Shown: positions 28,007 to 37,832, counted from the stretch's first letter. The stretch: DNA of 64,000 bases from Salinicoccus hispanicus (GCF_009831115.1 NZ_WUUK01000001.1:682001-746000); one strand, 5' to 3'. Numbers and translations are program-made. The notes: generated from the sequence alone by a model not told the origin.

Positions 28007-29398
28007 CTACTCGCATGCCCAGCCATCTTTATCTCTATCCATCTTAGGTTGATATGCAGCATGTCCTTGTGCTACACCATCTGGATACACTGTTTTGAGT
28101 TCAGTACAGTTCTGGAAGAACTCGCTTGTTTGAGCAGGTTCACTTGTTGCCTGCTCTGATGTCGCTGGTTCGCTCGTAGCTGGTTCGCTTGTCGGTTCAG
28201 GTTCCGGCTCTTCACTATTGAAACCTTCCCCACCAACATTTACATAACCCGATATGGACCATACACCGATCTGCTGATCTTTCGCTTTCTGTTCTGCTGC
28301 ACGGAATTCGGATAGATACCTTTGTTGCTCGTAGATATATCCGACACGTGCAAGTCCTTCTTCGAGCAGCACTTCATGTACATTTGCGTCATCAGCATAC
28401 AGATATACAAGCTCTCTGTCATAATGGTCCGTCTTTGCTCCGTCATCATACTCAATGTATAGCTGATCAGCAGCATTCACTAGATCTGTTAAACGTGCAG
28501 AAGCATCTTTCCCGAATGGCTCGACTGGTTTATTCGGATGTACCGTTTCAGGTGTGTCAATGAGAAGCAGCCTGAGTTTCAGCTCATTACCATCATCGTC
28601 AAGTACGTTCACTGTATCTCCGTCTACAACCCTGTATAGGTTGACCGGAATCAGGCCATCTTTGGGCGCAGCTTCTTTCTTCGCCTCTTCCTCTGCTTTC
28701 GCCTCAGCCGCCTTCTCTTCTTCGATCGACTTCTCCTCTGCAGCTTCTGCTTTTTCTATCGATTCTTCTTTGGCTTTGGCAGCCTCGATGGACTCCTCTT
28801 TCTCTTTTTCCTTCTTGGCAGCCTCGATGGATTCCTCTTTTTCTTTCTCTTCGGCTTCCTTAGCGGCTTTTTCTTCTTCAGCTTTTTTCTCTGCAGCAGC
28901 CTTCTCTTCCTCTGTTGTCGTTTCTTCGGTTGGCTCTTCCGTGACCTCTTCAGTCTGTTCCTCAATCTCTTCTTCCGTCAGTTCTTCGCTTTCTTCATCC
29001 GCTAGCGCAGTCTGGTCGGCAGGCTCTGCAACCTCATCCGAAACCAAAGCAAACATGAAGAACAGGACAAAACCGGTCGCAAATGCAATTCCAGCTCTCC
29101 TGAGGTGTCTGCGAGGGCTCTGGTTATTGGACTTGGATCTCAATGCCAAAGCAATGAATACAAACATCGCAATTGATACGAAGATCCATAACATCATAGC
29201 CATGTCCACCAGGGCAAAGCCACTGCTTATGAGTCCCAAGAAGACGACAAGAAGACAAGTCGCTATGAAGGAATAAAGCGACGCTTTCCATGTACTATGA
29301 TATGCCTCCCCTTTGTTTTCCCGGATGAAACCAAGCACGAATAGAGCGATGGTTGCGACTACACCTAAAAATATTAAGAGTCCTACAAAAGTTCCCAC
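28007..29398 (-). CDS. Membrane-anchored thermonuclease (SNase) with Excalibur domain
   Basis: 463 residues with an unusual order. Four hydrophobic helices occupy about residues 1-125. An Ala/Glu/Lys-rich coiled segment covers about 135-245 (repeats like EEKAAAEKKAEEEKAAK). The SNase domain follows with LLLIDTPE, PFGKDASARL and HYDRELVYLY, holding the Arg/Asp/Glu-type catalytic residues. Then come TSEPA-type 5-residue repeats, and the final Excalibur calcium-binding motif DRDKDGWACE. The GTG start at 29398 follows GGAGGGG. The nuclease is probably displayed outside on a membrane anchor, degrading extracellular nucleic acid; this topology is inferred. It stands alone. Confidence 0.85.
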   Translation of the reverse strand: MGTFVGLLIFLGVVATIALFVLGFIRENKGEAYHSTWKASLYSFIATCLLVVFLGLISSGFALVDMAMMLWIFVSIAMFVFIALALRSKSNNQSPRRHLRRAGIAFATGFVLFFMFALVSDEVAEPADQTALADEESEELTEEEIEEQTEEVTEEPTEETTTEEEKAAAEKKAEEEKAAKEAEEKEKEESIEAAKKEKEKEESIEAAKAKEESIEKAEAAEEKSIEEEKAAEAKAEEEAKKEAAPKDGLIPVNLYRVVDGDTVNVLDDDGNELKLRLLLIDTPETVHPNKPVEPFGKDASARLTDLVNAADQLYIEYDDGAKTDHYDRELVYLYADDANVHEVLLEEGLARVGYIYEQQRYLSEFRAAEQKAKDQQIGVWSISGYVNVGGEGFNSEEPEPEPTSEPATSEPATSEQATSEPAQTSEFFQNCTELKTVYPDGVAQGHAAYQPKMDRDKDGWACE

Positions 29399-29457
29399 TG
29401 CTTCCCCTCCAATATATGCAATTTACATCATTTTACACCATTTGGAGAAGGTTTTAA

Positions 29458-29586
29458 ATATTATTTCAGAATTCTTCCAAATCTATACAGAAATCTATCT
29501 TTAAGGTTGCAGGAATAGAAACCACATCGTCCATTGATATTGAGGTACTGCTTCCCATGGCAGACCAGAAAATAAAAATCAAATAG
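29458..29586 (+). pseudogene. Orphan 3' coding remnant (unrecognised)
   Basis: An open frame without a start codon ends at TAG 29584-29586. Its protein-like tail includes GIETTSSIDIEVLLPMADQK. It lies between the convergent ends of the thermonuclease promoter region and the GH3 gene. It could be the C-terminal piece of a lost gene, or chance. Confidence 0.2.
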
Positions 29587-29612
29587 CATATGATAGATAA
29601 TTCCTGATTATA

Positions 29613-31949
29613 TTACCGATTAATCCACCTTAAAAATACCTCGACGTTCTTTCGACTGATTTTCCCACCTGTAAAACGATCAATTTGTCTAAATGGCATG
29701 TTAATAACAAAGTACACGTTATTTGCCGTTAATGGTTTTCCAATCTTTTTGAAGAAAAAATGGAAGAATATAATAGAGTGATATAGCATTTTTCCCAACC
29801 AGTTCTTATACTGCGCCTGGTTAATTGTGTCGTTCATTCCTAGGTCATCAATACGATTCCATTTTGTAGAGGGCAACCTTTTCCCTAGCAGTTTCTCAAA
29901 TTCTGTATCAGGGATATCCTTTACTTTGACCGATGAATAGTGTGGAAATTCATGCTTCAAGAAGACAGATGGCGAAACACCATCCATATCAACAGTTTCC
30001 TCCAGATGTATCTCTTGTATGGAACTACCTATTTGAATCTTGTATTTCCCCGATTCGATTTCCCAATCCTTCCGTTCAGAATTATAGTAGGAGAAATCTC
30101 GTTTTGTTAACTCAAGTTTAACCCGCTTTGTTTCCCCCGGCATCAGATGGACTTTATCAAAGCCTTTCAGTTCTTTCTTCGAACGGAAAATTTTCGTGTC
30201 TGTTTTTTCAATATACAGCTGCGCAATTTCAGCACCAGCCATTCCACCTGTATTTTTCAGATCAAAACTGACAGTAAGACCATCGATCACAATATTGCTA
30301 TAATCAAAAGTCGTATAGGAAAGCCCATATCCAAATGGATAACGCACCGGCACCTCGGCTGTTTCAAAGTATCTGTAGCCGATGAACAGTCCTTCCTTAT
30401 GCTCACTTGTTGCCTGATCTCCCGGATAGTACGGCGAAGAAGGTACATCAGCATAATGGATCGGGAATGTTTCGCTTAATTTACCACTAGGATTATGTTT
30501 TCCTAATAGAAGGTCAGTCAGCGCTTCCCCGACACCTTGCCCAGAAAGGTAGGTGTGCAAAATACTTTGCACAGAATCTGCGAATGGCAGTTCCAGCGCC
30601 CCACCACCAGCTAAAACAACAACGACATTGCCGTTCACTTTCATTATGGATTCAACAAGTTCAAGCTGATTTTCAGGCAGCTTCAGATCTTCCCGATCTA
30701 CGCCTTCAGCTTCTTTACTTTCATCAAGACCAATAAATAGGATGACTGTTTTAGCAGATTCCGCAAGGCTTGTTGCTTCCTTCAATAATTTACTGCTATT
30801 TCCGCCCATGCGCTTAAATCCTTGGGCGTAACCAACTATATTTAACGACGAGTCTTCTAAACTATCCAGCGGACTGCTTAATTTATAAGGATTGATCAGT
30901 GAACTCCCTGCACCCTGATATCTTGGATTTTTTGCAAAATCACCAATAACAGCTACTTTTTCATCCTCATTAAGCGGAAGGACATTGTTTTCATTCCTAA
31001 GTAGGACCATGGACTGGCGGGCAGCTTCAACTGCCTTATTGTGGTGTTCTTCATAATCTGCCTGTACAGATTCCTTATCATCCAGGCGTACTTTATATAT
31101 AAGGGACAGCAATTGATCTACCGCTTCATCCAAAACTGATTCATCCAGAGTACCTGCATGTATCGCATCTACAATTTCCTTATTAGTGATTCCATTGGTA
31201 GACGGCATTTCAAGCTGGTTATGCGCTTTCAAACCGGCAACACGGTCATTATTTCCACCCCAGTCCGTTACGACAACACCATCAAATCCCCATTCAGAAA
31301 ATAAAATGTCATTGGCCAAATGCTGGTTTTCATTTGCATATTCTCCATTTACCTTGTTGTAGGAGGACATCATCACATAAGGATTGCTCTCTTTTACAAC
31401 TTTCTCAAAACCTGTCAGGTAAATCTCTCTAAGGGAACGCTCGTCAACGATTTCATCAATTGTCATACGCATATGTTCCTGGCTATTGACAGCGTAGTGT
31501 TTAGGACAGGCCGAAATACCGTTTGACTGAATGCCTTCCACCATTCCACCTGCAAGTTCACCGGTCAGGAATGGATCTTCAGAGAAATACTCAAAGTTGC
31601 GCCCACATAATGGGTTACGTTTGATATTCAGACCAGGTCCAAGGAGGACGCTGACCTTTTCACTGCGCGCTTCCTTGCCGATATCCTGTCCCACCTTATA
31701 GGCCAGCGAACGATCCCAGCTATTCGCCAGCGTTGCTGCTGTCGGATAGCAGGTTGCAGGTATACTTTTATTCAGACCCAGATGATCCGCTTTCCCGCCC
31801 TGTTTACGCAGTCCATGTGGTCCATCGGTCAGCATGATGGATGGAATACCTAGCCGTTCTATCTCTTTTGTATTCCAAAAGTTTTTTCCGGACATCAAGG
31901 AAGCTTTCTCTTCCAGAGTCATTTGTTCAATTATATTTTTATGTTTCAT
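29613..31949 (-). CDS. Glycoside hydrolase family 3 beta-glycosidase, cytosolic
   Basis: 778 residues from the ATG at 31949 (MKHKNIIEQMTLEEKASLMS), after AAGGCGG. Canonical GH3 order: the N-terminal barrel contains the substrate-binding KH (CPKHYAVNSQEHMRM) and the nucleophile Asp229 in DGVVVTDWGGNND. The alpha/beta sandwich domain follows (LVLLAGGGALELPF region), then a fibronectin-III-like domain (VSFDLKNTGGMAGAEIAQLY). A further ~70-residue C-terminal tail is basic and hydrophobic, unusual for the family. No signal peptide, so it likely cleaves imported beta-glucosides or xylosides. 78 bp downstream of the membrane GH3 gene, so co-transcribed. Confidence 0.92.
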   Translation of the reverse strand: MKHKNIIEQMTLEEKASLMSGKNFWNTKEIERLGIPSIMLTDGPHGLRKQGGKADHLGLNKSIPATCYPTAATLANSWDRSLAYKVGQDIGKEARSEKVSVLLGPGLNIKRNPLCGRNFEYFSEDPFLTGELAGGMVEGIQSNGISACPKHYAVNSQEHMRMTIDEIVDERSLREIYLTGFEKVVKESNPYVMMSSYNKVNGEYANENQHLANDILFSEWGFDGVVVTDWGGNNDRVAGLKAHNQLEMPSTNGITNKEIVDAIHAGTLDESVLDEAVDQLLSLIYKVRLDDKESVQADYEEHHNKAVEAARQSMVLLRNENNVLPLNEDEKVAVIGDFAKNPRYQGAGSSLINPYKLSSPLDSLEDSSLNIVGYAQGFKRMGGNSSKLLKEATSLAESAKTVILFIGLDESKEAEGVDREDLKLPENQLELVESIMKVNGNVVVVLAGGGALELPFADSVQSILHTYLSGQGVGEALTDLLLGKHNPSGKLSETFPIHYADVPSSPYYPGDQATSEHKEGLFIGYRYFETAEVPVRYPFGYGLSYTTFDYSNIVIDGLTVSFDLKNTGGMAGAEIAQLYIEKTDTKIFRSKKELKGFDKVHLMPGETKRVKLELTKRDFSYYNSERKDWEIESGKYKIQIGSSIQEIHLEETVDMDGVSPSVFLKHEFPHYSSVKVKDIPDTEFEKLLGKRLPSTKWNRIDDLGMNDTINQAQYKNWLGKMLYHSIIFFHFFFKKIGKPLTANNVYFVINMPFRQIDRFTGGKISRKNVEVFLRWINR

Positions 31950-32026
31950 TCTGCACCGCCTTAAAGTTATCAAACAATAGGAAGGCGGGCATGGTACGCC
32001 TTCCTATTCTGCCAAGAGTAATATCG

Positions 32027-34777
32027 TCAATTGGAAATGTGCGTTTTGAGTGTTGTATATAATGAATTATGCATACTGTTTCGCAGACCGGCTGTTATCG
32101 CTTCCGGATGCTCCTCATGCGCTTCTTCCAATCGCTGCTTTTGATCTGGGGCCGTTAGAACATCCAACATCAGATCATTGCCGGATGTAACAGCTTGTGG
32201 TGCTTCCATAAACCCGAATACCGCATCTGAAGATACAACACCTTGAAAGCCCCACTCATCTCTAAGCATTCCATTCAATAATGCAGGGTTTGCCCATTTT
32301 CCATCAATATAGGAAAAACTGGACATTGCACCAGTGACACCCGCTTCTTTTACAGCCATTTCAAAAGGACGCAGATGAATTTCCCGCATCGTTTGTTCAT
32401 CGGACCACACCAGCAGACCGGAACGTGCATTCGTCTCTTGCTCATTCATTATGAAGTGTTTCATGAATACTGTGACACCCTGATCCTGAGCACCTTTCGC
32501 CATACCCGCGCCAATCATGCCGTTCAGGACAGGATCTTCCGACATATACTCAAAGTTTCTGCCCCCAAGTGGCGAACGATGAATATTAAGTGCTGGAGCA
32601 TACCACCCGTGGATTCCGTATGCTTTTGCTTCCTGTCCGATCATATCACCCATCTCATACGCCAGCTCTTTATTCCAGGTGGATGCGACAACGATTTCCG
32701 TCGGATAGGCACCGGCTTCAACCTGTTTGAATCCGAAGAAGCTGAATCCGGCAGGCCCATCCATCAGAACTGTATTCGGAATACCGTGTTCATCAATCTC
32801 TCTTGTGTGATAGGCACCTTCTGTTACATAATCGATCATCTGATCTACAGTCAACTGATCCAGAAATTCGTCCCATAAAGGATCATCGTAGTCGAGCCCT
32901 TTCAGATCTTCCAATAGAAGACCGTTCTCAGCGCCTGTCTCAGGCATTTCCACATCGTCATTATATTCATGCCCCTGAACTCTTTCAATCACTTTATCAG
33001 AGGCAACTTTTGAGTCATTCTGGTCTGATGGGTACGTGCCCTCCCAGTCATTACGCGAAAGAACTGTCAATTCATTTTCTGATTCCGTAAAACGGTTCTC
33101 GTATTCTGTTCCTGTATCAGTGTCTGTCTGGTATACAATATCTTCAGCTATTTCGAAGTCCAGCGTATCGTCGATTTCATGGACGTTCCTGCCAAGTTTA
33201 ATTTCATATGTTCCATTCTCCAAAATGTAGTTCTCATCTGATATATCGTAAGAAGCCATGTCTCTTGTATCATAACTGATGGTCAATACTTCAGACTCTC
33301 CTGGTTCAAGTGAGCCTGTTTTCTCAAATGACACCAGGTTGATGGCAGACTTTTCAATGCCTCCTGGAGTATAGGGCGCAGAATAATAAAGTTGAACAAC
33401 ATCTTTACCAGCCACTTCGCCTGTATTCGTCACTTCAACCTCCAGTTCGATGGAATCATTATCCAATTCCTGGTCGACTATATTCCAATCAAATGTGGTA
33501 TAGCTCAGACCGTGTCCGAAAGGAAATTGAACGGCTTGATTGTAGCCTTCTTCATCTCCTTCATAAAAAGTTTCATAATACCTGTATCCTACGTAGATGC
33601 CTTCTTCATAGTTGAGATAGGCTTTATCCAGATTATCATACTTGTAGTCTCCAAAATTTTCACTCGCAGGTGAAGATTCAGTATCATACGCATACGTATC
33701 TGTAATACGGCCTGAAGGATTCAGTTCCCCTGAAAGAGCCTCGGCGAGAGAACGTGTTCCCAATGGACCCGGCGTCCCTGTCCAGATAACAGACTGGATA
33801 CTTGGATACGCCTCGACAAATCCGAGCTCCAGTGTATTACCAGCGTTAACCACAATTGTAACGTTGCTGAAGTTGTCAGTTACTTTTTCAATCAGGCGAT
33901 CCATTTCATCTGATAGTTTCAATTGATTATCACTTATATCTGAAGCCTCTACACCCTCCGATTGAACGATGATCATCGCATTTTCAGAGTATGCTTTCGC
34001 TTGGTCTATAGCTTCATCTGATACATCGGGTTCACCTGCTGCTTCATCACTGCTCACCATCCCTTTGAAGACTTGAACAATCCCGGCATCTGTATTTCCT
34101 ACGGATTCTTCCAATTCAGGCAATCCAGCGTAGTAATCATATAGGTCCTCATTGTAATCAATCCCTGCATCTGCAAGTGCGTCGAATAGATTCACAGCAC
34201 GACTCAGATCGGATGCACCAGACCCACCCCCGCCATACTTGAACGTAAAGGCTGTGGAGCCAAACACATTGATCTTTTCATCTTCCAATGGCAGAGAATC
34301 ATTATCATTCTTTAATAACACCAGTCCTTCATCCGCAATCTCTTCTGAAACCTGATCAGCGGCTGCCCTTGCTTCATCGGCTTCTTCGCTTGTTGTATCA
34401 ATTGTAATATGTTTACCACTCAAGTTTCCAACTACACTTGCAACTGTAGGTCCTACCGTCACCACAATGACCAGTAGCAGTGCAGCCAGTACGGACCAGC
34501 CTGCGAAACGTACTGGTCTATTTTTTAGTTTCCTATACATTCTGGCATCTTTTTTCGCCGCTCTTCTTTCTTTACGGCTTGAGGTTTTCAATTCTTCTTT
34601 TCTTTGCTGTTTCTGCTTTTTTCGCGAAAGTTTATCACCTTTAATTTCTGCCTTTCGTTCTGTTCCCGGCAAAGCAGCAATTTCCTGTTTTCTTTCTTTA
34701 CGCTTCGCCTTATCTGTCTTCACACGATGCAGTATTTCCTGCTTCTTCTCTCTTTTCTTTTTAAAGTACTTGAACAT
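32027..34777 (-). CDS. Membrane-anchored GH3 glycosidase with permuted domain order
   Basis: 916 residues. An 85-residue Lys/Arg/Glu-rich N-terminus precedes one transmembrane helix (AGWSVLAALLLVIVVTVGP, about 93-112). Then comes the GH3 C-terminal sandwich domain (EGLVLLKNDNDSLPL, NAGNTLELGF), a fibronectin-III-like domain (VTNTGEVAGKDVVQLYY), and only then the catalytic barrel (from about residue 620), with VFMKHFIMNEQETNARSG and nucleophile Asp851 in GVVSSDAVFGF. This is the reverse of usual GH3 order. The enzyme domain is probably outside the membrane. The start follows AAGGGGGAACC. It is first in a two-gene unit with the cytosolic GH3; a cre-like site lies upstream. Confidence 0.9.
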   Translation of the reverse strand: MFKYFKKKREKKQEILHRVKTDKAKRKERKQEIAALPGTERKAEIKGDKLSRKKQKQQRKEELKTSSRKERRAAKKDARMYRKLKNRPVRFAGWSVLAALLLVIVVTVGPTVASVVGNLSGKHITIDTTSEEADEARAAADQVSEEIADEGLVLLKNDNDSLPLEDEKINVFGSTAFTFKYGGGGSGASDLSRAVNLFDALADAGIDYNEDLYDYYAGLPELEESVGNTDAGIVQVFKGMVSSDEAAGEPDVSDEAIDQAKAYSENAMIIVQSEGVEASDISDNQLKLSDEMDRLIEKVTDNFSNVTIVVNAGNTLELGFVEAYPSIQSVIWTGTPGPLGTRSLAEALSGELNPSGRITDTYAYDTESSPASENFGDYKYDNLDKAYLNYEEGIYVGYRYYETFYEGDEEGYNQAVQFPFGHGLSYTTFDWNIVDQELDNDSIELEVEVTNTGEVAGKDVVQLYYSAPYTPGGIEKSAINLVSFEKTGSLEPGESEVLTISYDTRDMASYDISDENYILENGTYEIKLGRNVHEIDDTLDFEIAEDIVYQTDTDTGTEYENRFTESENELTVLSRNDWEGTYPSDQNDSKVASDKVIERVQGHEYNDDVEMPETGAENGLLLEDLKGLDYDDPLWDEFLDQLTVDQMIDYVTEGAYHTREIDEHGIPNTVLMDGPAGFSFFGFKQVEAGAYPTEIVVASTWNKELAYEMGDMIGQEAKAYGIHGWYAPALNIHRSPLGGRNFEYMSEDPVLNGMIGAGMAKGAQDQGVTVFMKHFIMNEQETNARSGLLVWSDEQTMREIHLRPFEMAVKEAGVTGAMSSFSYIDGKWANPALLNGMLRDEWGFQGVVSSDAVFGFMEAPQAVTSGNDLMLDVLTAPDQKQRLEEAHEEHPEAITAGLRNSMHNSLYTTLKTHISN

Positions 34778-34989
34778 GAGGTTCCCCCTTCAGCTTTTGG
34801 CCCTTTTAAATTTGGATTGCTGTCCAGCTTCATCTAATTCCGTTCTGATAATTTTACGTTGTTCTGCCCAACATCCTCCTGGTTGAAATGAATGAATGAG
34901 TATATGTAGCATCAAGTGCAATCCTGTCCATCAGATGCGGACTTCGCAGTTCCAATTCAAATCAACAAACACTGCATCCGATACCATAA

Positions 34990-35003
34990 AGATAACGCTT
35001 TCA
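34990..35003 (-). promoter_or_regulatory. cre-like CcpA binding site upstream of the GH3 operon
   Basis: Minus strand TGAAAGCGTTATCT matches the catabolite-responsive-element consensus TGWAARCGYTWNCW at every defined position. It lies about 215 bp before the membrane GH3 start. CcpA repression on preferred sugars is the expected meaning. Confidence 0.65.
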
Positions 35004-35236
35004 TTTAAAACCAAAAAAATTGGTTCTTTCTGACTCTATTTTTAAAAACTGATCGCACTATTCTGATTAGATGCATGATTAATGCTTTGCCAGACCTCCC
35101 CGCATCTATTATCCGAAAGAATAATTAGAAGTATTTTCTTACAGAATTAATTACAATATACTATCTGACACCTCCGTATACATTCCATTATTTAATAAGT
35201 GCTGTTCCGATTATTGACTTATATAATAAATGAACA

Positions 35237-35256
35237 CTGTCATTATTTAATGACAG
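35237..35256. promoter_or_regulatory. Dyad, candidate regulator site between AraC-GH39 and GH3 genes
   Basis: Perfect 9-bp arms CTGTCATTA / TAATGACAG around TT. A related CATTATTTAAT half-site lies 54 bp away. It could be an operator for the neighbouring AraC-type protein or a weak terminator of its gene; there is no U-tract on the minus strand. Confidence 0.35.
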
Positions 35257-35315
35257 CGTCCATTTTGTGCTTCTCTTATATTCAGATGTACGGTTTCGGA
35301 ACATACCAGCTGGTC

Positions 35316-37832
35316 TCAATATGCACGTTTTATCTCGATCAATTGTATTTCATGCGGTTGCAATGACGTTTCCAGGCTGTACGCTTTTCGTGCAGAAACA
35401 TGCTCGATTTCAACTCCCGGTTCCGATCTTCCTCTAATATATTTTATTGTATCCTTGTCCATAACCTCGGGTGCTCCGATATCGACCCAAGCATCATAGG
35501 AAGATCCCTGTTGGCTGTTAACATACTGCTTCTTTACTATGTACTCCCCATCTAGATCCTTTAAAGTTAAGTGAATGGACTTGACACGTTCATCCTCAAA
35601 TACCTTATGACGACTCGTCGGTGACAGTTGGGAATAATCAAATGATCTGTATAAGTGGTTGGGATGATTGTAATTGATAAGGAGTATCTGGTAATCTTCG
35701 CCGCTTCTGGTGATGATCATATCATCATCTTTTGCCACAAGATATTCACCAAGCCTGCTTAGGAAAAGGAATGCATGGTATCCGGCCTTTTTGATGCCAT
35801 TATAAGTCAATAGACCAAATCCGCCATGGAAGAGCGGCTGCTCCAATCGGAACTCATCGAATATGTCCGTAAATGTCCAAAAACCCATTCCTTTTACTTT
35901 TTCAAAGTTTTCGATAACGCTTTTAGTAATGAAAGTTCCCATATAACATGTATCGTGTAACAGGTCCCTGCTATCAGGATTCGCATTCCATTCCGTTATC
36001 CACAGTTCTTTATTGATTGATGGCAATCCTCTACTCTTATCGATGATGTGGTCAATGCGGGCAGAAAAATTATCTTCATCACCCAGCATAATGCTGCCTG
36101 ATTCCGCTATTTCCTGGATACCGGTTTTTGTTAATGCATCATCACTCTTTATCTGTGGTGTCTCAGATTGAGTCGGAATATTAGTGGATAGATTATAGAC
36201 ATGGAAAGAAAAGAAATCTACACCAACCTCTTCCTTATGGGTAAAGGCCTCAAAATCATCTAACCATTTTTGACTCCTAAAAAAATCAATGATTCCAAAT
36301 CCTCCAATTTTTATTTCAGGATCAATTGCTTTGATGCATCTGTAGCTCTCCGCATAAAAGGCAAAGAACTCCTGCCTCGTCCCAGCCCAGAACTGTTCCA
36401 CTTCCGGTTCATTCCAAAACTCAAAATACCATGTTCTGACTTCCTGCAGTCCATATCGATTAATCAGATGCCTGAAGAATGCATCCAGTAGACCAAGCCA
36501 TCTCTCCATGTCTTTTGGCGGGGATATGAATGCCTCCCATGAAAATAGTTTTTTATCAGTACTTGCCAGATCCTTCGGCATAAATCCTAGTTCAATAAAA
36601 GGTTTCAGACGGACCTCAAGCAGGTTGTCCAATAGAGAGTCGATATGATTGAATTTAAAATAGTAGGAGCCATCCGATCTTTCATTATAGACCAGGAGCT
36701 GATCTGAAAAGATTCCATGGAATCGAATATATTCGAACCCAATCTCGTCCTGGATCTGTTTCAATTGATCATAAAAATCCTTTCTCAGCGCGTGAGGCGC
36801 AAAACCGAAAGTCATCAATTCTGTGAAAGAGCGATTTATTCCTTTTGAATGTCTACTCAGATCAATTGTTTTGGGTTCTACTTTTTTAACTGTGGAACCA
36901 CCAATATCTTTACGATCCAGGTATTTGAATAGGTTTACGAATGATTCCTTGCTGTTGATGCTCAAGTAATCCTTTATGACGCCTTTCTTCAACTCTATTC
37001 GGTATTGTTCCCGATATTGTATTGGTGTTATCCCCATTGTTTCCTTGAAGACCCTGTAATAAGACTTGCTGTCTGGAAACCCAAATTTGAGTGCTATATC
37101 TGTTACAGTCTCATCTGTTGTCCGTAAAGTCAGCAATGATTTATTCAAACGCATATTATCCAGGTATTTCTTCAGGGATACTCCCACATTCGACTTGAAA
37201 TACCTTGATAGATAATGGGGATTCAATGAAAACTCTTTTGCCACATCCTGCAATCCAAAATGGACTTCCATACATTGTTCATTCATATATTGAAGTATAT
37301 TTACGAGCCTCTGATCATCTTCCAGCCGCTTTTTCTTTGCTTTTGCCGGAACTTCAAAATGTTCCAGAAGAATGACTACAAGATCCAACAGCATTTTTTT
37401 AATCTTAAGATCGTAAAGGTTTTTCTGATTCAATACCAGGTCCATCATATTGGCCAGAATATATTTTATCTCATCCAATACAAATATGGATTCATCTTCT
37501 ACTTCTTTTGAGTTTAAATAGAAGCTTTTCTGCTCAATATCAATATCCAGATTTCTGAAATATCTATTGTCATATTGCAGAACCAACAGATGTGTCTGCC
37601 CAAACCCGGTCCTGGAGCTGATGAAATGCAGTTCATTTTCATTCACAAGAAAAACATCACCCGTCTCCAGTCGGTAGTCATCCTGGTTGACCCTGATATC
37701 CAGTTCCCCTTCCAAAACAAAAAGAATCTCAGTCGCTTCATGCCAGTGAAAGGGAAACTGTTCAACTGTATGTGTGAAAATGTTGATCGGCAGATCAACT
37801 TGATAATCTATCTGCTCATATTTGTAGTGCAT
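35316..37832 (-). CDS. AraC-family regulator fused to a GH39-like domain
   Basis: 838 residues. Residues about 10-95 form a cupin sensor (HWHEATEILFVLEGEL; LETGDVFLVNENELHF). Residues about 185-280 hold two AraC helix-turn-helix motifs (FGLQDVAKEFSLNPHYLSRY; ETVTDIALKFGFPDSKSYYR). Residues about 330-838 resemble glycoside hydrolase family 39 (beta-xylosidase). The acid/base Glu475 (FEFWNEPEVEQFW) and nucleophile Glu614 (LWITEWNANPD) both appear intact. Staphylococcal Rsp and Rbf regulators share this long AraC layout. It may sense a xylo- or gluco-oligosaccharide and control the adjacent GH3 genes. The ATG at 37832 follows GGAGCGG. Confidence 0.85.
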   Translation of the reverse strand: MHYKYEQIDYQVDLPINIFTHTVEQFPFHWHEATEILFVLEGELDIRVNQDDYRLETGDVFLVNENELHFISSRTGFGQTHLLVLQYDNRYFRNLDIDIEQKSFYLNSKEVEDESIFVLDEIKYILANMMDLVLNQKNLYDLKIKKMLLDLVVILLEHFEVPAKAKKKRLEDDQRLVNILQYMNEQCMEVHFGLQDVAKEFSLNPHYLSRYFKSNVGVSLKKYLDNMRLNKSLLTLRTTDETVTDIALKFGFPDSKSYYRVFKETMGITPIQYREQYRIELKKGVIKDYLSINSKESFVNLFKYLDRKDIGGSTVKKVEPKTIDLSRHSKGINRSFTELMTFGFAPHALRKDFYDQLKQIQDEIGFEYIRFHGIFSDQLLVYNERSDGSYYFKFNHIDSLLDNLLEVRLKPFIELGFMPKDLASTDKKLFSWEAFISPPKDMERWLGLLDAFFRHLINRYGLQEVRTWYFEFWNEPEVEQFWAGTRQEFFAFYAESYRCIKAIDPEIKIGGFGIIDFFRSQKWLDDFEAFTHKEEVGVDFFSFHVYNLSTNIPTQSETPQIKSDDALTKTGIQEIAESGSIMLGDEDNFSARIDHIIDKSRGLPSINKELWITEWNANPDSRDLLHDTCYMGTFITKSVIENFEKVKGMGFWTFTDIFDEFRLEQPLFHGGFGLLTYNGIKKAGYHAFLFLSRLGEYLVAKDDDMIITRSGEDYQILLINYNHPNHLYRSFDYSQLSPTSRHKVFEDERVKSIHLTLKDLDGEYIVKKQYVNSQQGSSYDAWVDIGAPEVMDKDTIKYIRGRSEPGVEIEHVSARKAYSLETSLQPHEIQLIEIKRAY

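Larger units (their letters stand above)
34778..35315. other. Intergenic region upstream of the GH3 operon
   Basis: 538 bp without a gene. It holds a cre-like site (34990-35003), the palindrome AACCAA-N5-TTGGTT (35009-35025), the dyad CTGTCATTA-TT-TAATGACAG (35237-35256), and a direct repeat CATTATTTAAT (35187-35197 and 35241-35251). No unequivocal SigA promoter is seen. The AraC-GH39 gene ends at its right edge without an obvious terminator. Confidence 0.6.
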
